From Acidobacteriota bacterium (GTDB taxonomy: Bacteria > Acidobacteriota > Terriglobia > Terriglobales > Acidobacteriaceae): a stretch of DNA of 64,000 bases. Both the position numbers and the translations under genes were made by a program. Below, piece after piece: positions 18,193 to 25,521 of this stretch (position 1 is the first letter of the stretch; each line of letters begins with the position of its first letter). The DNA lies in the NCBI GenBank assembly GCA_018268755.1, contig JAFDVW010000009.1, positions 186,001 to 250,000 on the forward strand, in the 5' to 3' direction. The notes below the pieces were generated by a model. It did not search any database. It was not told where the DNA came from and worked only from the letters and a program-made list of their open reading frames with translations.

Positions 18193-18888
18193 ATGCATTG
18201 GAGCCCAACCCGGCAGTCCTTCCTTGCGCTGTCTTGTTTGTTCGCGTTTTCCCTCTTCGCCATCGGTCAGGAGAGTCCGACCGGCCAGGCGGCGGTCTCT
18301 TACAGCTCGGTGAGCCAGCTCAACGGCATCCTGTCGCAGCTCGAACAGGCCAGCCAGAGCACGCAGCTGGATCTAGCCAAGCTGCGCATCGAGAAGTGGA
18401 AAGTGGACTCCGACAGCAAACGCGACACCCTGGCCCGAGCGGAATCGGTGCAACGAAATCTGCAAGGGGCGTTGCCGGAAATCATCCGCGAGCTGCGTGG
18501 CGCGCCGGAGAGTCTGGCTTCCACGTTTAAGATGTATCGCAATCTGGGGGCCCTTTACGATGTTTTCGGGTCGGTGGTGGAGGCGGCGGGGGCCTTTGGC
18601 TCCAAGGACGACTTCCAGACCCTGGGCAACGATCTGAGCGCTTTCGACCGGGCCCGCCGGGCCATGGCGGACCGCATGGAAACCCTCTCCGCAGGCAAAG
18701 AAGCCGAGATTCTCCGCTTGCGGGCCGAACTGCAGAAGGCCCAGGCCAGCGCCCCCCCGGCCCCCCCGAAAAAGGTCGTTGTGGACGACACCACGCCGGT
18801 GAAGAAACCCGCGCCGAAAAAGCTCCCTCCCAAAGCCGGGAGCGCCGCCAAACCCGCGGCTACTCCCGCCACCTCCCAACCCCACTAG
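18193..18888 (+). CDS. Secreted protein of unknown function, Pro/Ala/Lys-rich tail
   Basis: A 231-residue protein I do not recognise. Residues 1-26 look like a signal peptide (FLALSCLFAFSLFAIGQ). The middle is mostly helical with a possible coiled coil (SQLNGILSQLEQASQSTQLD, then AKLRIEKWKVDSDSKRDTLA, and again near residue 170). From about residue 188 to the end it is rich in Pro, Ala and Lys (PPAPPKK, KKPAPKKLPPK), a typical flexible linker or cell-wall-interacting tail. It stands alone between the tRNA and the sigma factor gene, each about 200 bp away. Confidence 0.7.
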   Translation: MHWSPTRQSFLALSCLFAFSLFAIGQESPTGQAAVSYSSVSQLNGILSQLEQASQSTQLDLAKLRIEKWKVDSDSKRDTLARAESVQRNLQGALPEIIRELRGAPESLASTFKMYRNLGALYDVFGSVVEAAGAFGSKDDFQTLGNDLSAFDRARRAMADRMETLSAGKEAEILRLRAELQKAQASAPPAPPKKVVVDDTTPVKKPAPKKLPPKAGSAAKPAATPATSQPH

Positions 18889-19095
18889 GCCCCAGGATTT
18901 CCAGCCGAGCCGTGACTTTTGGGTTTCCGGGAGGCGGAAAATGCCGGTTTCGGGGAACTTCCCACGGCTGGCCGGGGTCTATTCATAGAAGTGGGTGAGG
19001 GTCTCGAGCCGCGAATTCATCCGGGAACGGGAAACTCGTTGCACTTTAGGCCAGGCATTGAGCCGAAAAAGAACCTATAATAGGGGGGTGTCGCC

Positions 19096-19845
19096 ATGCG
19101 AGCGTTGGCGGGAGCAACCACCTTGGGTGATTTAGCGAGTGCGCTGGGAGTTCGGGCTCAGGAAGCGGCCATCGTAGCCGAGTTAAAAGCAGGTTCTGAG
19201 GAAGCTTACGCCTGGCTGATCGGGGAGTTCCATCAGCCGATCTATAGCCTTGTCTATCGCATCGTCAGCGACCCGGCCGATGCCGCCGACACCACGCAGG
19301 AAGTCTTCCTGAAGATCTTTCGCGGGGTGAAGCAGTTCCACGGAGAATCCAGCCTCAAGACGTGGATTTATCGCATCGCCATCCACGAGGCCTCCAACCG
19401 CCGCCGCTGGTGGTTCCGCCACAAAGCGCACGAAACCTCCATGGAAAATACGGTGACGGAAGCCGGTTTTGAGACCGCGCCCGCCATCAAGGACATGCTG
19501 GTGGATGAAGGCGAGTCTCCCTTTGACAGCGCGGTGCATGAAGAGATCCGCATGCGGGTGGAAGAGGAGCTTCGGCAGGTCGCCGAACCCTATCGTACGA
19601 CCGTGATCTTGCGCGACCTGGAAGACATGTCTTATGAAGAGATCGCCGAGATCACGCAGGTTTCCTTGGGTACCGTCAAATCCCGGTTAACCCGGGGCCG
19701 CGAAGCCCTGAAGCGCCGTCTGGTCAAGTTTGTGCGGGAAGCGGGTCCGCAGCTTGGCTTGCTGGCGCCGGAAGAACCGGGGGTCGTGCCGCGTCCGCTC
19801 TCCACGGGTTCGTCCAATGGCAGGGAAGTTGAGGTGACGCCATGA
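19096..19845 (+). CDS. ECF-type RNA polymerase sigma factor
   Basis: A 249-residue sigma-70 family (RpoE-like) factor. Region 2 spans about residues 37-105 (DAADTTQEVFLKIFRGVKQF, with WIYRIAIHEASNRRR). Region 4 spans about 155-210 with the helix-turn-helix MSYEEIAEITQVSLGTVKSR. Residues 1-30 and the C-terminal 35 residues extend beyond the core family. AGGGGGG lies 8 bp before the ATG. The stop overlaps the next start (ATGA), and that gene encodes a zinc-finger anti-sigma-like protein, so the pair should form a regulatory switch. The signal sensed is unknown. Confidence 0.9.
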   Translation: MRALAGATTLGDLASALGVRAQEAAIVAELKAGSEEAYAWLIGEFHQPIYSLVYRIVSDPADAADTTQEVFLKIFRGVKQFHGESSLKTWIYRIAIHEASNRRRWWFRHKAHETSMENTVTEAGFETAPAIKDMLVDEGESPFDSAVHEEIRMRVEEELRQVAEPYRTTVILRDLEDMSYEEIAEITQVSLGTVKSRLTRGREALKRRLVKFVREAGPQLGLLAPEEPGVVPRPLSTGSSNGREVEVTP

Positions 19846-20504
19846 AGTGTGCCGATGCCAAGCCCTTGTTCTCGCAATACCTGGACGGCGCAGTCACAGG
19901 CAGGCAAATGCGAGACATCAGCCAACACCTGGCCGGCTGCTATCAGTGCAACCAGGACTATGTGCTGTTGCGCGGGACGCAACGCTTGCTGGGAAAGGTA
20001 GGCCATCGCAAAGCGCCGGCCGATCTGGCGCTGCAGCTGCGGGTCGCCATTTCGCAGGAAGCCGCCCGCACCTCGCGCGCCCACTTTGAGGGGTTGCAGG
20101 TCCGTCTGGAAAACGCCTTGCGCGCTTTCATGGTCCCCGCTACGGTTGGGCTCACCAGCACCATCGCCATCTTTTTCCTGATTATGGGCTTCCTGAGCCC
20201 GTTGCAAGCGGGCAGCCCCGACGTGCCGCTCATGCTCTATACCGCGCCGCAGCTGCAACAGTCGGCCTTCGGCATGTCGCTGGATTCGGTGAATGAAGAT
20301 TCCGTCGTGGTTGAGGCGTACGTGGATTCGCGGGGGCGGATTGAGGATTACCGCATCTTGTCCCATCCCGATCTGGAAAAGGAACTGCAACCGCAGGTCA
20401 AGAACATGTTGATCTTCACCACGTTTCGGCCCGCGACTTCCATGGGACGGCCGACTTCGGGCCGGGCCATTCTGACATTTTCCAAGATCAGCGTGCGCGG
20501 ATAG
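19842..20504 (+). CDS. Zinc-finger (zf-HC2) anti-sigma factor with TonB-like C-terminal domain
   Basis: A 220-residue membrane protein. The N-terminal zinc-binding anti-sigma motif is HxxxCxxC with His29, Cys33 and Cys36. A single membrane helix lies about residues 97-118. The outer part, residues 150-215 (VVVEAYVDSRGRIEDYRILS ... FTTFRPA), resembles the TonB C-terminal fold, which is an unusual sensor-like attachment. It is translationally coupled to the sigma factor and should hold it at the membrane until a periplasmic signal is felt. The TonB-like identification rests on pattern only. Confidence 0.8.
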   Translation: MKCADAKPLFSQYLDGAVTGRQMRDISQHLAGCYQCNQDYVLLRGTQRLLGKVGHRKAPADLALQLRVAISQEAARTSRAHFEGLQVRLENALRAFMVPATVGLTSTIAIFFLIMGFLSPLQAGSPDVPLMLYTAPQLQQSAFGMSLDSVNEDSVVVEAYVDSRGRIEDYRILSHPDLEKELQPQVKNMLIFTTFRPATSMGRPTSGRAILTFSKISVRG

Positions 20505-20534
20505 GTTCCCGGGGACCGCGCACCGGGGAAAGCC

Positions 20535-22175
20535 GTGGACCAGGGCGCCGGCCTCGGCCCTTTTGTTGACCCTCTGCCCGGAAGCTCATACACTTACAAC
20601 GACAGCTCCTGCCAAGCTTGGAGGTTCTTCCTGGGTCGCGGATTCCGGTACTCGCTGTTGGCTGCTCTGCTTGGGCTCGCCCTACAGGTGTCTTTCGCGG
20701 AGAATACGCCCAAAGTCGTTTTAGACACCAACGAAAGCATATTCACCGTATTCACCGCCATCAATGCCTGCGGGTATGACACCGAACTGAGCCTCTCCGA
20801 TCCCCTGCGCGAACAGATCCGAGGGGAAGTAGCTAAGGCCGTGGCCGCCTCCAGCGACGCCCACGATGCCGTACAACTGGTCTGCCAGTTCTACGCCGAC
20901 CATCAACTGCCGGACGCCTCGCGCAATTTGGCCCAATACGTGTCCCTGGCCCTTTACCTGGGAGAAGCGCCCACATTCGCGCTGCGGGTGAAGGAAGCCG
21001 ACCTGCCGCCGGACGCCAGCCGGGTCCTGGGCATCGTGCCCTTTCTGCAGCAGTTTTATACCCAGGCACAGTTGCATGCTATCTGGCTGCAACATGCCCG
21101 GGAATACACCGGGCTGACAGAGCGCTACCACGAGCCGCTGGCGAAAATGCTCTTTGATACGGAGATCTATCTCAAGCTTCCATCCTCCGGCTATTTGGGA
21201 CACCAGTTCATCGTGTATCTGGAGCCCATGGGGGCCCCGGGGCAAAGCAACGCTCGCAATTACGGCCTGGACTATTACGTCGTAATCTCGCCGGGAAAAT
21301 CCGCGGCCCTTAAGATGGAGCAGATTCGCCACACTTATCTGCATTACCTGCTGGATCCCCTGGCCATGAAGTACCCCTATTCGCTGAAGCGGCTTGACCC
21401 CATCCTGGTCGCAGTCAAGCCCTCGCCCATGGATGAAAATTTCAAGAGTGATGCGGCCCTGCTGGTCACCGAATGTCTGATTCGCGCCGTGGAAGCGCGG
21501 ACTCTGGGGTCTTCCAAGACCCCGGAAGCGGAGCGTTCCAAAGCGGTGCAGGAGTCGGTGGAGCAGGGGTTCGTGCTGACGCCGTATTTTTATCAGCAGC
21601 TGGAACAGTTCGAAAAAGGGCCCATCGGCCTGCGTAATGCTTTCCCCGACATGTTGAGTGGCATTGATGTCGGCAAAGAGCAAAAGGCCATTTTGCAAGT
21701 GCACTTCGCCAGCAAGGCCGACCCTGAGTTGCTGCATCTGACCCGCCCCAACGAAGGCAAACTGCTGCGCACGGCAGAGCAGAAGCTCGCGGCTGGAGAC
21801 CCTGCCGCGGCTCAGGCGCTGGCCCAACAGGCCCTGGACGAAAAGAGCGAAGATTCGGGGCGGGCCCTGTTCATCCTGGCCCAAGTCGCGGCCATGAAGA
21901 AGGACATGGCCGGGGCGCAGACCTACTTTGAACGCGCCCTGCAGACCGCGCATGAACCCAAGGTCGTGGCCTGGTCTCATATTTATCTGGGCCGGATTTA
22001 TGATCTACAGGAAGAGCGGGAACAGGCTTTGAATCACTACCGGGCGGCCATGAGCGCCGGGGCCGTGCTTCCGGAAATTAAGGCGGCCGCGGAACAAGGT
22101 CTGAGCAAACCCTATGAGCCTCCCGCCCATCCCAGCAACAAGCCGGCTGAGGAAGGCGAGGACGAACCCAAGTAG
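20535..22175 (+). CDS. Secreted TPR-containing protein of unknown function
   Basis: A 546-residue protein read from a GTG at 20535, which has GGGGAA a few bases upstream. A hydrophobic export segment near residues 40-56 (YSLLAALLGLALQVSFA) suggests either a longer than usual leader or a later start. The middle is mostly helical without recognised motifs. From about residue 415 to 525, repeated helix pairs (AAQALAQQALDEKSEDSGRA, AQTYFERALQTAHEPKVVAW) look like tetratricopeptide repeats, then a Pro/Glu-rich end. It follows the sigma/anti-sigma pair and may be co-transcribed. Function unknown. Confidence 0.7.
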   Translation: MDQGAGLGPFVDPLPGSSYTYNDSSCQAWRFFLGRGFRYSLLAALLGLALQVSFAENTPKVVLDTNESIFTVFTAINACGYDTELSLSDPLREQIRGEVAKAVAASSDAHDAVQLVCQFYADHQLPDASRNLAQYVSLALYLGEAPTFALRVKEADLPPDASRVLGIVPFLQQFYTQAQLHAIWLQHAREYTGLTERYHEPLAKMLFDTEIYLKLPSSGYLGHQFIVYLEPMGAPGQSNARNYGLDYYVVISPGKSAALKMEQIRHTYLHYLLDPLAMKYPYSLKRLDPILVAVKPSPMDENFKSDAALLVTECLIRAVEARTLGSSKTPEAERSKAVQESVEQGFVLTPYFYQQLEQFEKGPIGLRNAFPDMLSGIDVGKEQKAILQVHFASKADPELLHLTRPNEGKLLRTAEQKLAAGDPAAAQALAQQALDEKSEDSGRALFILAQVAAMKKDMAGAQTYFERALQTAHEPKVVAWSHIYLGRIYDLQEEREQALNHYRAAMSAGAVLPEIKAAAEQGLSKPYEPPAHPSNKPAEEGEDEPK

Positions 22176-22249
22176 GGCTGCGCACCCGAGGTCGAGTAAG
22201 AGCACAGATTTGGCAGTCGGAATTCAGCAGTCATTTCTAAGGAGACAGC

Positions 22250-23101
22250 ATGAAGCGAGCAGCAATGGCCATGGTAGTGCTTGCGCTGGCAACAATGACC
22301 TATGCGCAACAGGCGGCCCCGCAAGGCGGCGGCTCCCAATCGGGCACGGCCCAACCCGCCACGCCCCCCGCCGGCAAACATCCCCCGCAAGCCAAGACCC
22401 AACCGGAGTTCGAGGCTTACAAAGTGGCCGTGGCCAGCGCCAACGATCCGGCCGCCTTTGAGAAAGCGGCCAATGACTTTGCCGAGAAGTTCCCCGAAAG
22501 CGAATTGCGCATTCTGCTGTACCAGGGCGTTATGCGCGCTTACCAGGGGGCCAACAATGCCGACAAGATGCTGGAATCGGGCCGCAAGGTGCTGACCCTG
22601 GATCCTGACCAGCCCGAAGCGCTGGTGGGCGTGGCCGAAGTCCTGGTGGAGCGCACCCGCGACACTGATCTGGACAAAGATCAGCGCTGGGACGAAGCCG
22701 CCAAGAACGCCAAGCATGCCGTGGATACGGTAGAAACCGACTTGGCCATTCCCGCGGATACGCCGAAAGAGAAAGTAGACGCGTATAAGGGATATCTGAA
22801 GTCCAACGCTTACTCCATCCTGGGCACTATCGCCTTTAACAAGGAGCAGTTTGCCGAGGCCGAGGGCTACTTCCGCCAGTCGGTGGCCTCGCTTCCCGAG
22901 CAGCCCGATTCGATTGTGGTGCTGCGCCTGGCCCTTTCCCTTGACCGCCAGGGCAAGTATCCGGAAGCGCTCAAGGAAGCGAACCACGCGGTGGATCTGA
23001 CGCAGGAAGGCACCACTCCGGGACGGCTGGCCCGTCAGGAGCGGGACCGCCTGGTCCAGCTGACCGGGGGCAAGACTGCCGCCCCGGCGCAGCCGAAATA
23101 A
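22250..23101 (+). CDS. Secreted TPR protein of unknown function
   Basis: A 283-residue protein with a short signal peptide (MAMVVLALATMTYAQQ), a low-complexity Gly/Pro/Ala segment to residue 45, then TPR-like repeats to the end (VLRLALSLDRQGKYPEALKE). AAGGAGA lies just before the ATG, a strong ribosome-binding site. It follows another TPR protein and is followed by a stable hairpin. It is probably a periplasmic scaffold. No enzymatic motif is visible. Confidence 0.8.
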   Translation: MKRAAMAMVVLALATMTYAQQAAPQGGGSQSGTAQPATPPAGKHPPQAKTQPEFEAYKVAVASANDPAAFEKAANDFAEKFPESELRILLYQGVMRAYQGANNADKMLESGRKVLTLDPDQPEALVGVAEVLVERTRDTDLDKDQRWDEAAKNAKHAVDTVETDLAIPADTPKEKVDAYKGYLKSNAYSILGTIAFNKEQFAEAEGYFRQSVASLPEQPDSIVVLRLALSLDRQGKYPEALKEANHAVDLTQEGTTPGRLARQERDRLVQLTGGKTAAPAQPK

Positions 23102-23127
23102 GCGCCCGTCCGCGGCGGCTTAAGGAC

Positions 23128-23153
23128 AAGAGCGGCCCCCAGGGGCCGCTCTT
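23128..23153. terminator. Strong hairpin after the TPR gene
   Basis: A 12-bp perfect inverted repeat, AAGAGCGGCCCC and GGGGCCGCTCTT, encloses two bases. There is no T-run after it, so it may act as a partial terminator or an RNA-stabilising hairpin rather than a full intrinsic terminator. Confidence 0.55.
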
Positions 23154-23175
23154 CCTATCGCAGCCAATTCCATAC

Positions 23176-23967
23176 ATGACTCCCTCCGACACATCCCCAC
23201 TCCAACAGGCTCTGGGCCATACCTTTGCCCGCCCGGAATTACTGCAACAGGCCCTCACCCACAGTTCGAAAGCGCGCGAAGCCGAGGCCCGGCAAGAGGA
23301 CGAGGTGCGCGTCGCGGACAATGAACAGCTGGAATTTCTGGGCGACGCCGTCCTGTCTCTGGTGACCAGCGAAGAGCTGTTTCAGCACTTTCCTTCGTTC
23401 CAGGAAGGCGACCTCTCCAAATTGCGGGCCCATTTGGTGAGCGAGCGTCACCTGGTGAAGGTGGCGCGCAAACTGGACTTGGGCCATTTCCTGCTGTTGG
23501 GCAAGGGAGAAGAAAAAAGCGGGGGACGCTCCAAGACGGCCCTGCTGGTGGACGCTTTGGAGGCCATCCTGGCTGCCATCTATCTGGATGGCGGACTGGA
23601 ACCGGCCCGGCGTCTGATTCTGGAGCATATTGTCGCGCCCGAGTTGCAACACCTGGCGAGCACAGGCAAGCCCTTGCCGCTCAGCGACTACAAATCGGCC
23701 TTGCAGGAGCGATTACAGGCCATGGGCTGGTCCCAACCGGCCTATGTTCTGGTGGCCGAACAAGGCCCTGAGCACCATAAAATGTTCACTATTGAAACTC
23801 GTCTGCAGTTGCGGCCGGGGGAAGAACCGGCCTGCTTTGTAGGCCGCGGCGAAGGGCCGACGAAAAAGAGCGCGGAGCAGGATGCCGCCCGCCAGGCATT
23901 GGAATATCTCGCGACCTTGCCGGAAAATAGCAGTCAGGACGTAGGGCGGAAAGCCACCCATACTTAG
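23176..23967 (+). CDS. rnc: Ribonuclease III
   Basis: A 263-residue dsRNA-specific endonuclease for rRNA and mRNA processing. The signature NEQLEFLGDAVL is at residues 49-60, with Glu50 and Asp57 expected in the metal site. The second acidic pair is Asp126 and Glu129 (DALEAILAAIYLDGG). A C-terminal double-stranded RNA-binding domain runs from about 180 to 255 (SDYKSALQERLQAMGW, KKSAEQDAARQALEYL). It is about 25-35 residues longer than E. coli Rnc, mostly from an insert near residues 34-47. It lies 1 bp upstream of the first signal peptidase gene. Confidence 0.95.
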   Translation: MTPSDTSPLQQALGHTFARPELLQQALTHSSKAREAEARQEDEVRVADNEQLEFLGDAVLSLVTSEELFQHFPSFQEGDLSKLRAHLVSERHLVKVARKLDLGHFLLLGKGEEKSGGRSKTALLVDALEAILAAIYLDGGLEPARRLILEHIVAPELQHLASTGKPLPLSDYKSALQERLQAMGWSQPAYVLVAEQGPEHHKMFTIETRLQLRPGEEPACFVGRGEGPTKKSAEQDAARQALEYLATLPENSSQDVGRKATHT

Positions 23968-23968
23968 C

Positions 23969-24715
23969 ATGGCCGGTGAAAGCGAAAAGTCGAGCACGAA
24001 CCTGGTGGCTTCCTTACAGTCCCTGCTGGGTACCGTCATCATCGCCATCTTCGTCATTACGTTTGTGGTACAGGCCTTCCAGATCCCTTCCGAATCGATG
24101 GAAGACACCTTGCTCATCGGCGACTACCTGCTGGTGGACAAGCTGCACTATGGCGGCCGGCTGGCCGGGGGTATCGTCCCCTACCAACCGGTCAAGCGGG
24201 GCGACATCATCGTCTTTCACTACCCGGTGCACCCCGCACAGCATTTTGTGAAGCGGGTCATCGGCGTGCCGGGGGACAGGGTCCGCCTCATCCATCGCCG
24301 GGTCTACGTGAACGGCATCCCTTTGTATGAACCCTACGTCCAGTATCATGCTATGGAGCCGGACACCTATCGCGACGAGTTTCCGCGCGTGGACTTGCCG
24401 GTGCCGGGGCTGGAAGCCAGCTGGTGGCTGGAAATGCGCAAGCTGGTGGACGACGATCAGCTGATCGTGCCGCAAGGCCACTATTTCGTGCTGGGCGACA
24501 ACCGTGACCAGAGTTCGGACAGCCGCTACTGGGGATTCGTTCCCCGCGAGAACATCATCGGCCGGCCCCTGCTGATTTACTGGTCGCTGCGGCGCAGCGA
24601 GCAGGACATGCCGGAGTCGCCACGAATCAGTGATAAACTTTTTCATTTCGCATATGCCGTGACGCATGTGTTTCAACTGACGCGCTGGGACCGTACCCTG
24701 CGCGTGGTCAAGTAA
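23969..24715 (+). CDS. lepB: Signal peptidase I (first tandem copy)
   Basis: A 248-residue type I signal peptidase of family S26 that cleaves signal peptides at the outer face of the membrane. One N-terminal helix (about 17-36) precedes the catalytic Ser43 in PSESM. Lys95 in HFVKRVIGVPGD completes the Ser-Lys dyad, and LGDNRDQSSDSRYWGF is the conserved box E. It follows rnc by 1 bp and precedes a paralogous copy by 41 bp. The two proteins share the active-site regions but differ elsewhere. One may have a specialised substrate set. Confidence 0.93.
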   Translation: MAGESEKSSTNLVASLQSLLGTVIIAIFVITFVVQAFQIPSESMEDTLLIGDYLLVDKLHYGGRLAGGIVPYQPVKRGDIIVFHYPVHPAQHFVKRVIGVPGDRVRLIHRRVYVNGIPLYEPYVQYHAMEPDTYRDEFPRVDLPVPGLEASWWLEMRKLVDDDQLIVPQGHYFVLGDNRDQSSDSRYWGFVPRENIIGRPLLIYWSLRRSEQDMPESPRISDKLFHFAYAVTHVFQLTRWDRTLRVVK

Positions 24716-24756
24716 GTTCGATTTCCCAAGGCCGAGGGCCTGGTAAGAGGTTTCGG

Positions 24757-25521
24757 GTGGCGAAAGCAAAGCAGCAAGAACAAGAAGAAAAGCCCAAAGA
24801 AACAACCGTCGAGTTCCTGGCTTCGCTGGCGGCCGTACTGGTGACCGGGCTGTTCATCATCACCTTTGTGGTGCAGGCCTTCGAGATCCCCTCCCAATCC
24901 ATGGAAAACACGCTGCTGGTCGGCGACCACGTTTTCGTGAACCGGGTGCAGTTCGCTCCCCGGACCTCCTGGATGGGGCCCCTGCTTCCCTACCGTGAAA
25001 TCCGCCGCGGCGATATCGTGGTGTTTCTCTCGCCGGTACAGCCGGGCCTCTACGTGGTGAAAAGAGTGATTGGCATCCCCGGCGACCGCATTCACTTGCG
25101 CAATGGCGTGGTCTATCGCAATGGGCAAAAGCTGGACGAACCCTACCTCTACCCTGACGCGGACTACAACAACGCCTATCGCGATAACTTCCCGGCGGCG
25201 CCCGCCCACGATATGAACGTGAATGACAACTGGGCGCTGAATATGCCGCAATATATTCAAGGGGATGACCTGGTGGTCCCCGAGCACAGTTACTTCGGCA
25301 TGGGCGATAACCGCACGGTGAGCCTGGACAGCCGTTTCTGGGGATTCATTCCCGAACGCAACATCATCGGACGCCCCATGTTCATCTACTGGTCGTTTGA
25401 GACGCCGCGCGACCAGTATGAACGCACCGCCATCGGCGACCGGGCGCAATTCCTTCTGCATACCGTCATCCACTTCTTCGACGAAACGCGCTGGAACCGC
25501 ACGCTTAAGGTGTTACGTTGA
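24757..25521 (+). CDS. lepB: Signal peptidase I (second tandem copy)
   Basis: A 254-residue paralogue of the preceding gene. Catalytic Ser48 is in PSQSM and Lys102 in YVVKRVIGIPGD. Box E is MGDNRTVSLDSRFWGF. A charged N-terminal leader (KAKQQEQEEKPKE) precedes the membrane helix. The GTG start at 24757 is supported by AGAGG 6 bp upstream. The stop overlaps the next start as TTGA, so it is translationally coupled to the AsmA-like gene. Two full S26 peptidases side by side suggest division of labour, possibly for the many exported proteins of this genome. Confidence 0.93.
   Translation: MAKAKQQEQEEKPKETTVEFLASLAAVLVTGLFIITFVVQAFEIPSQSMENTLLVGDHVFVNRVQFAPRTSWMGPLLPYREIRRGDIVVFLSPVQPGLYVVKRVIGIPGDRIHLRNGVVYRNGQKLDEPYLYPDADYNNAYRDNFPAAPAHDMNVNDNWALNMPQYIQGDDLVVPEHSYFGMGDNRTVSLDSRFWGFIPERNIIGRPMFIYWSFETPRDQYERTAIGDRAQFLLHTVIHFFDETRWNRTLKVLR

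Noticed and set aside
19076-19081. TATAAT just upstream of the ECF sigma gene
   Set aside because: A start site 7 bp downstream would remove the AGGGGGG ribosome-binding site, and there is no -35 at a normal distance.
20721-21980. 419-codon minus-strand frame over the TPR gene
   Set aside because: Antisense to a coding gene with clear TPRs, and its translation has no recognisable motif.
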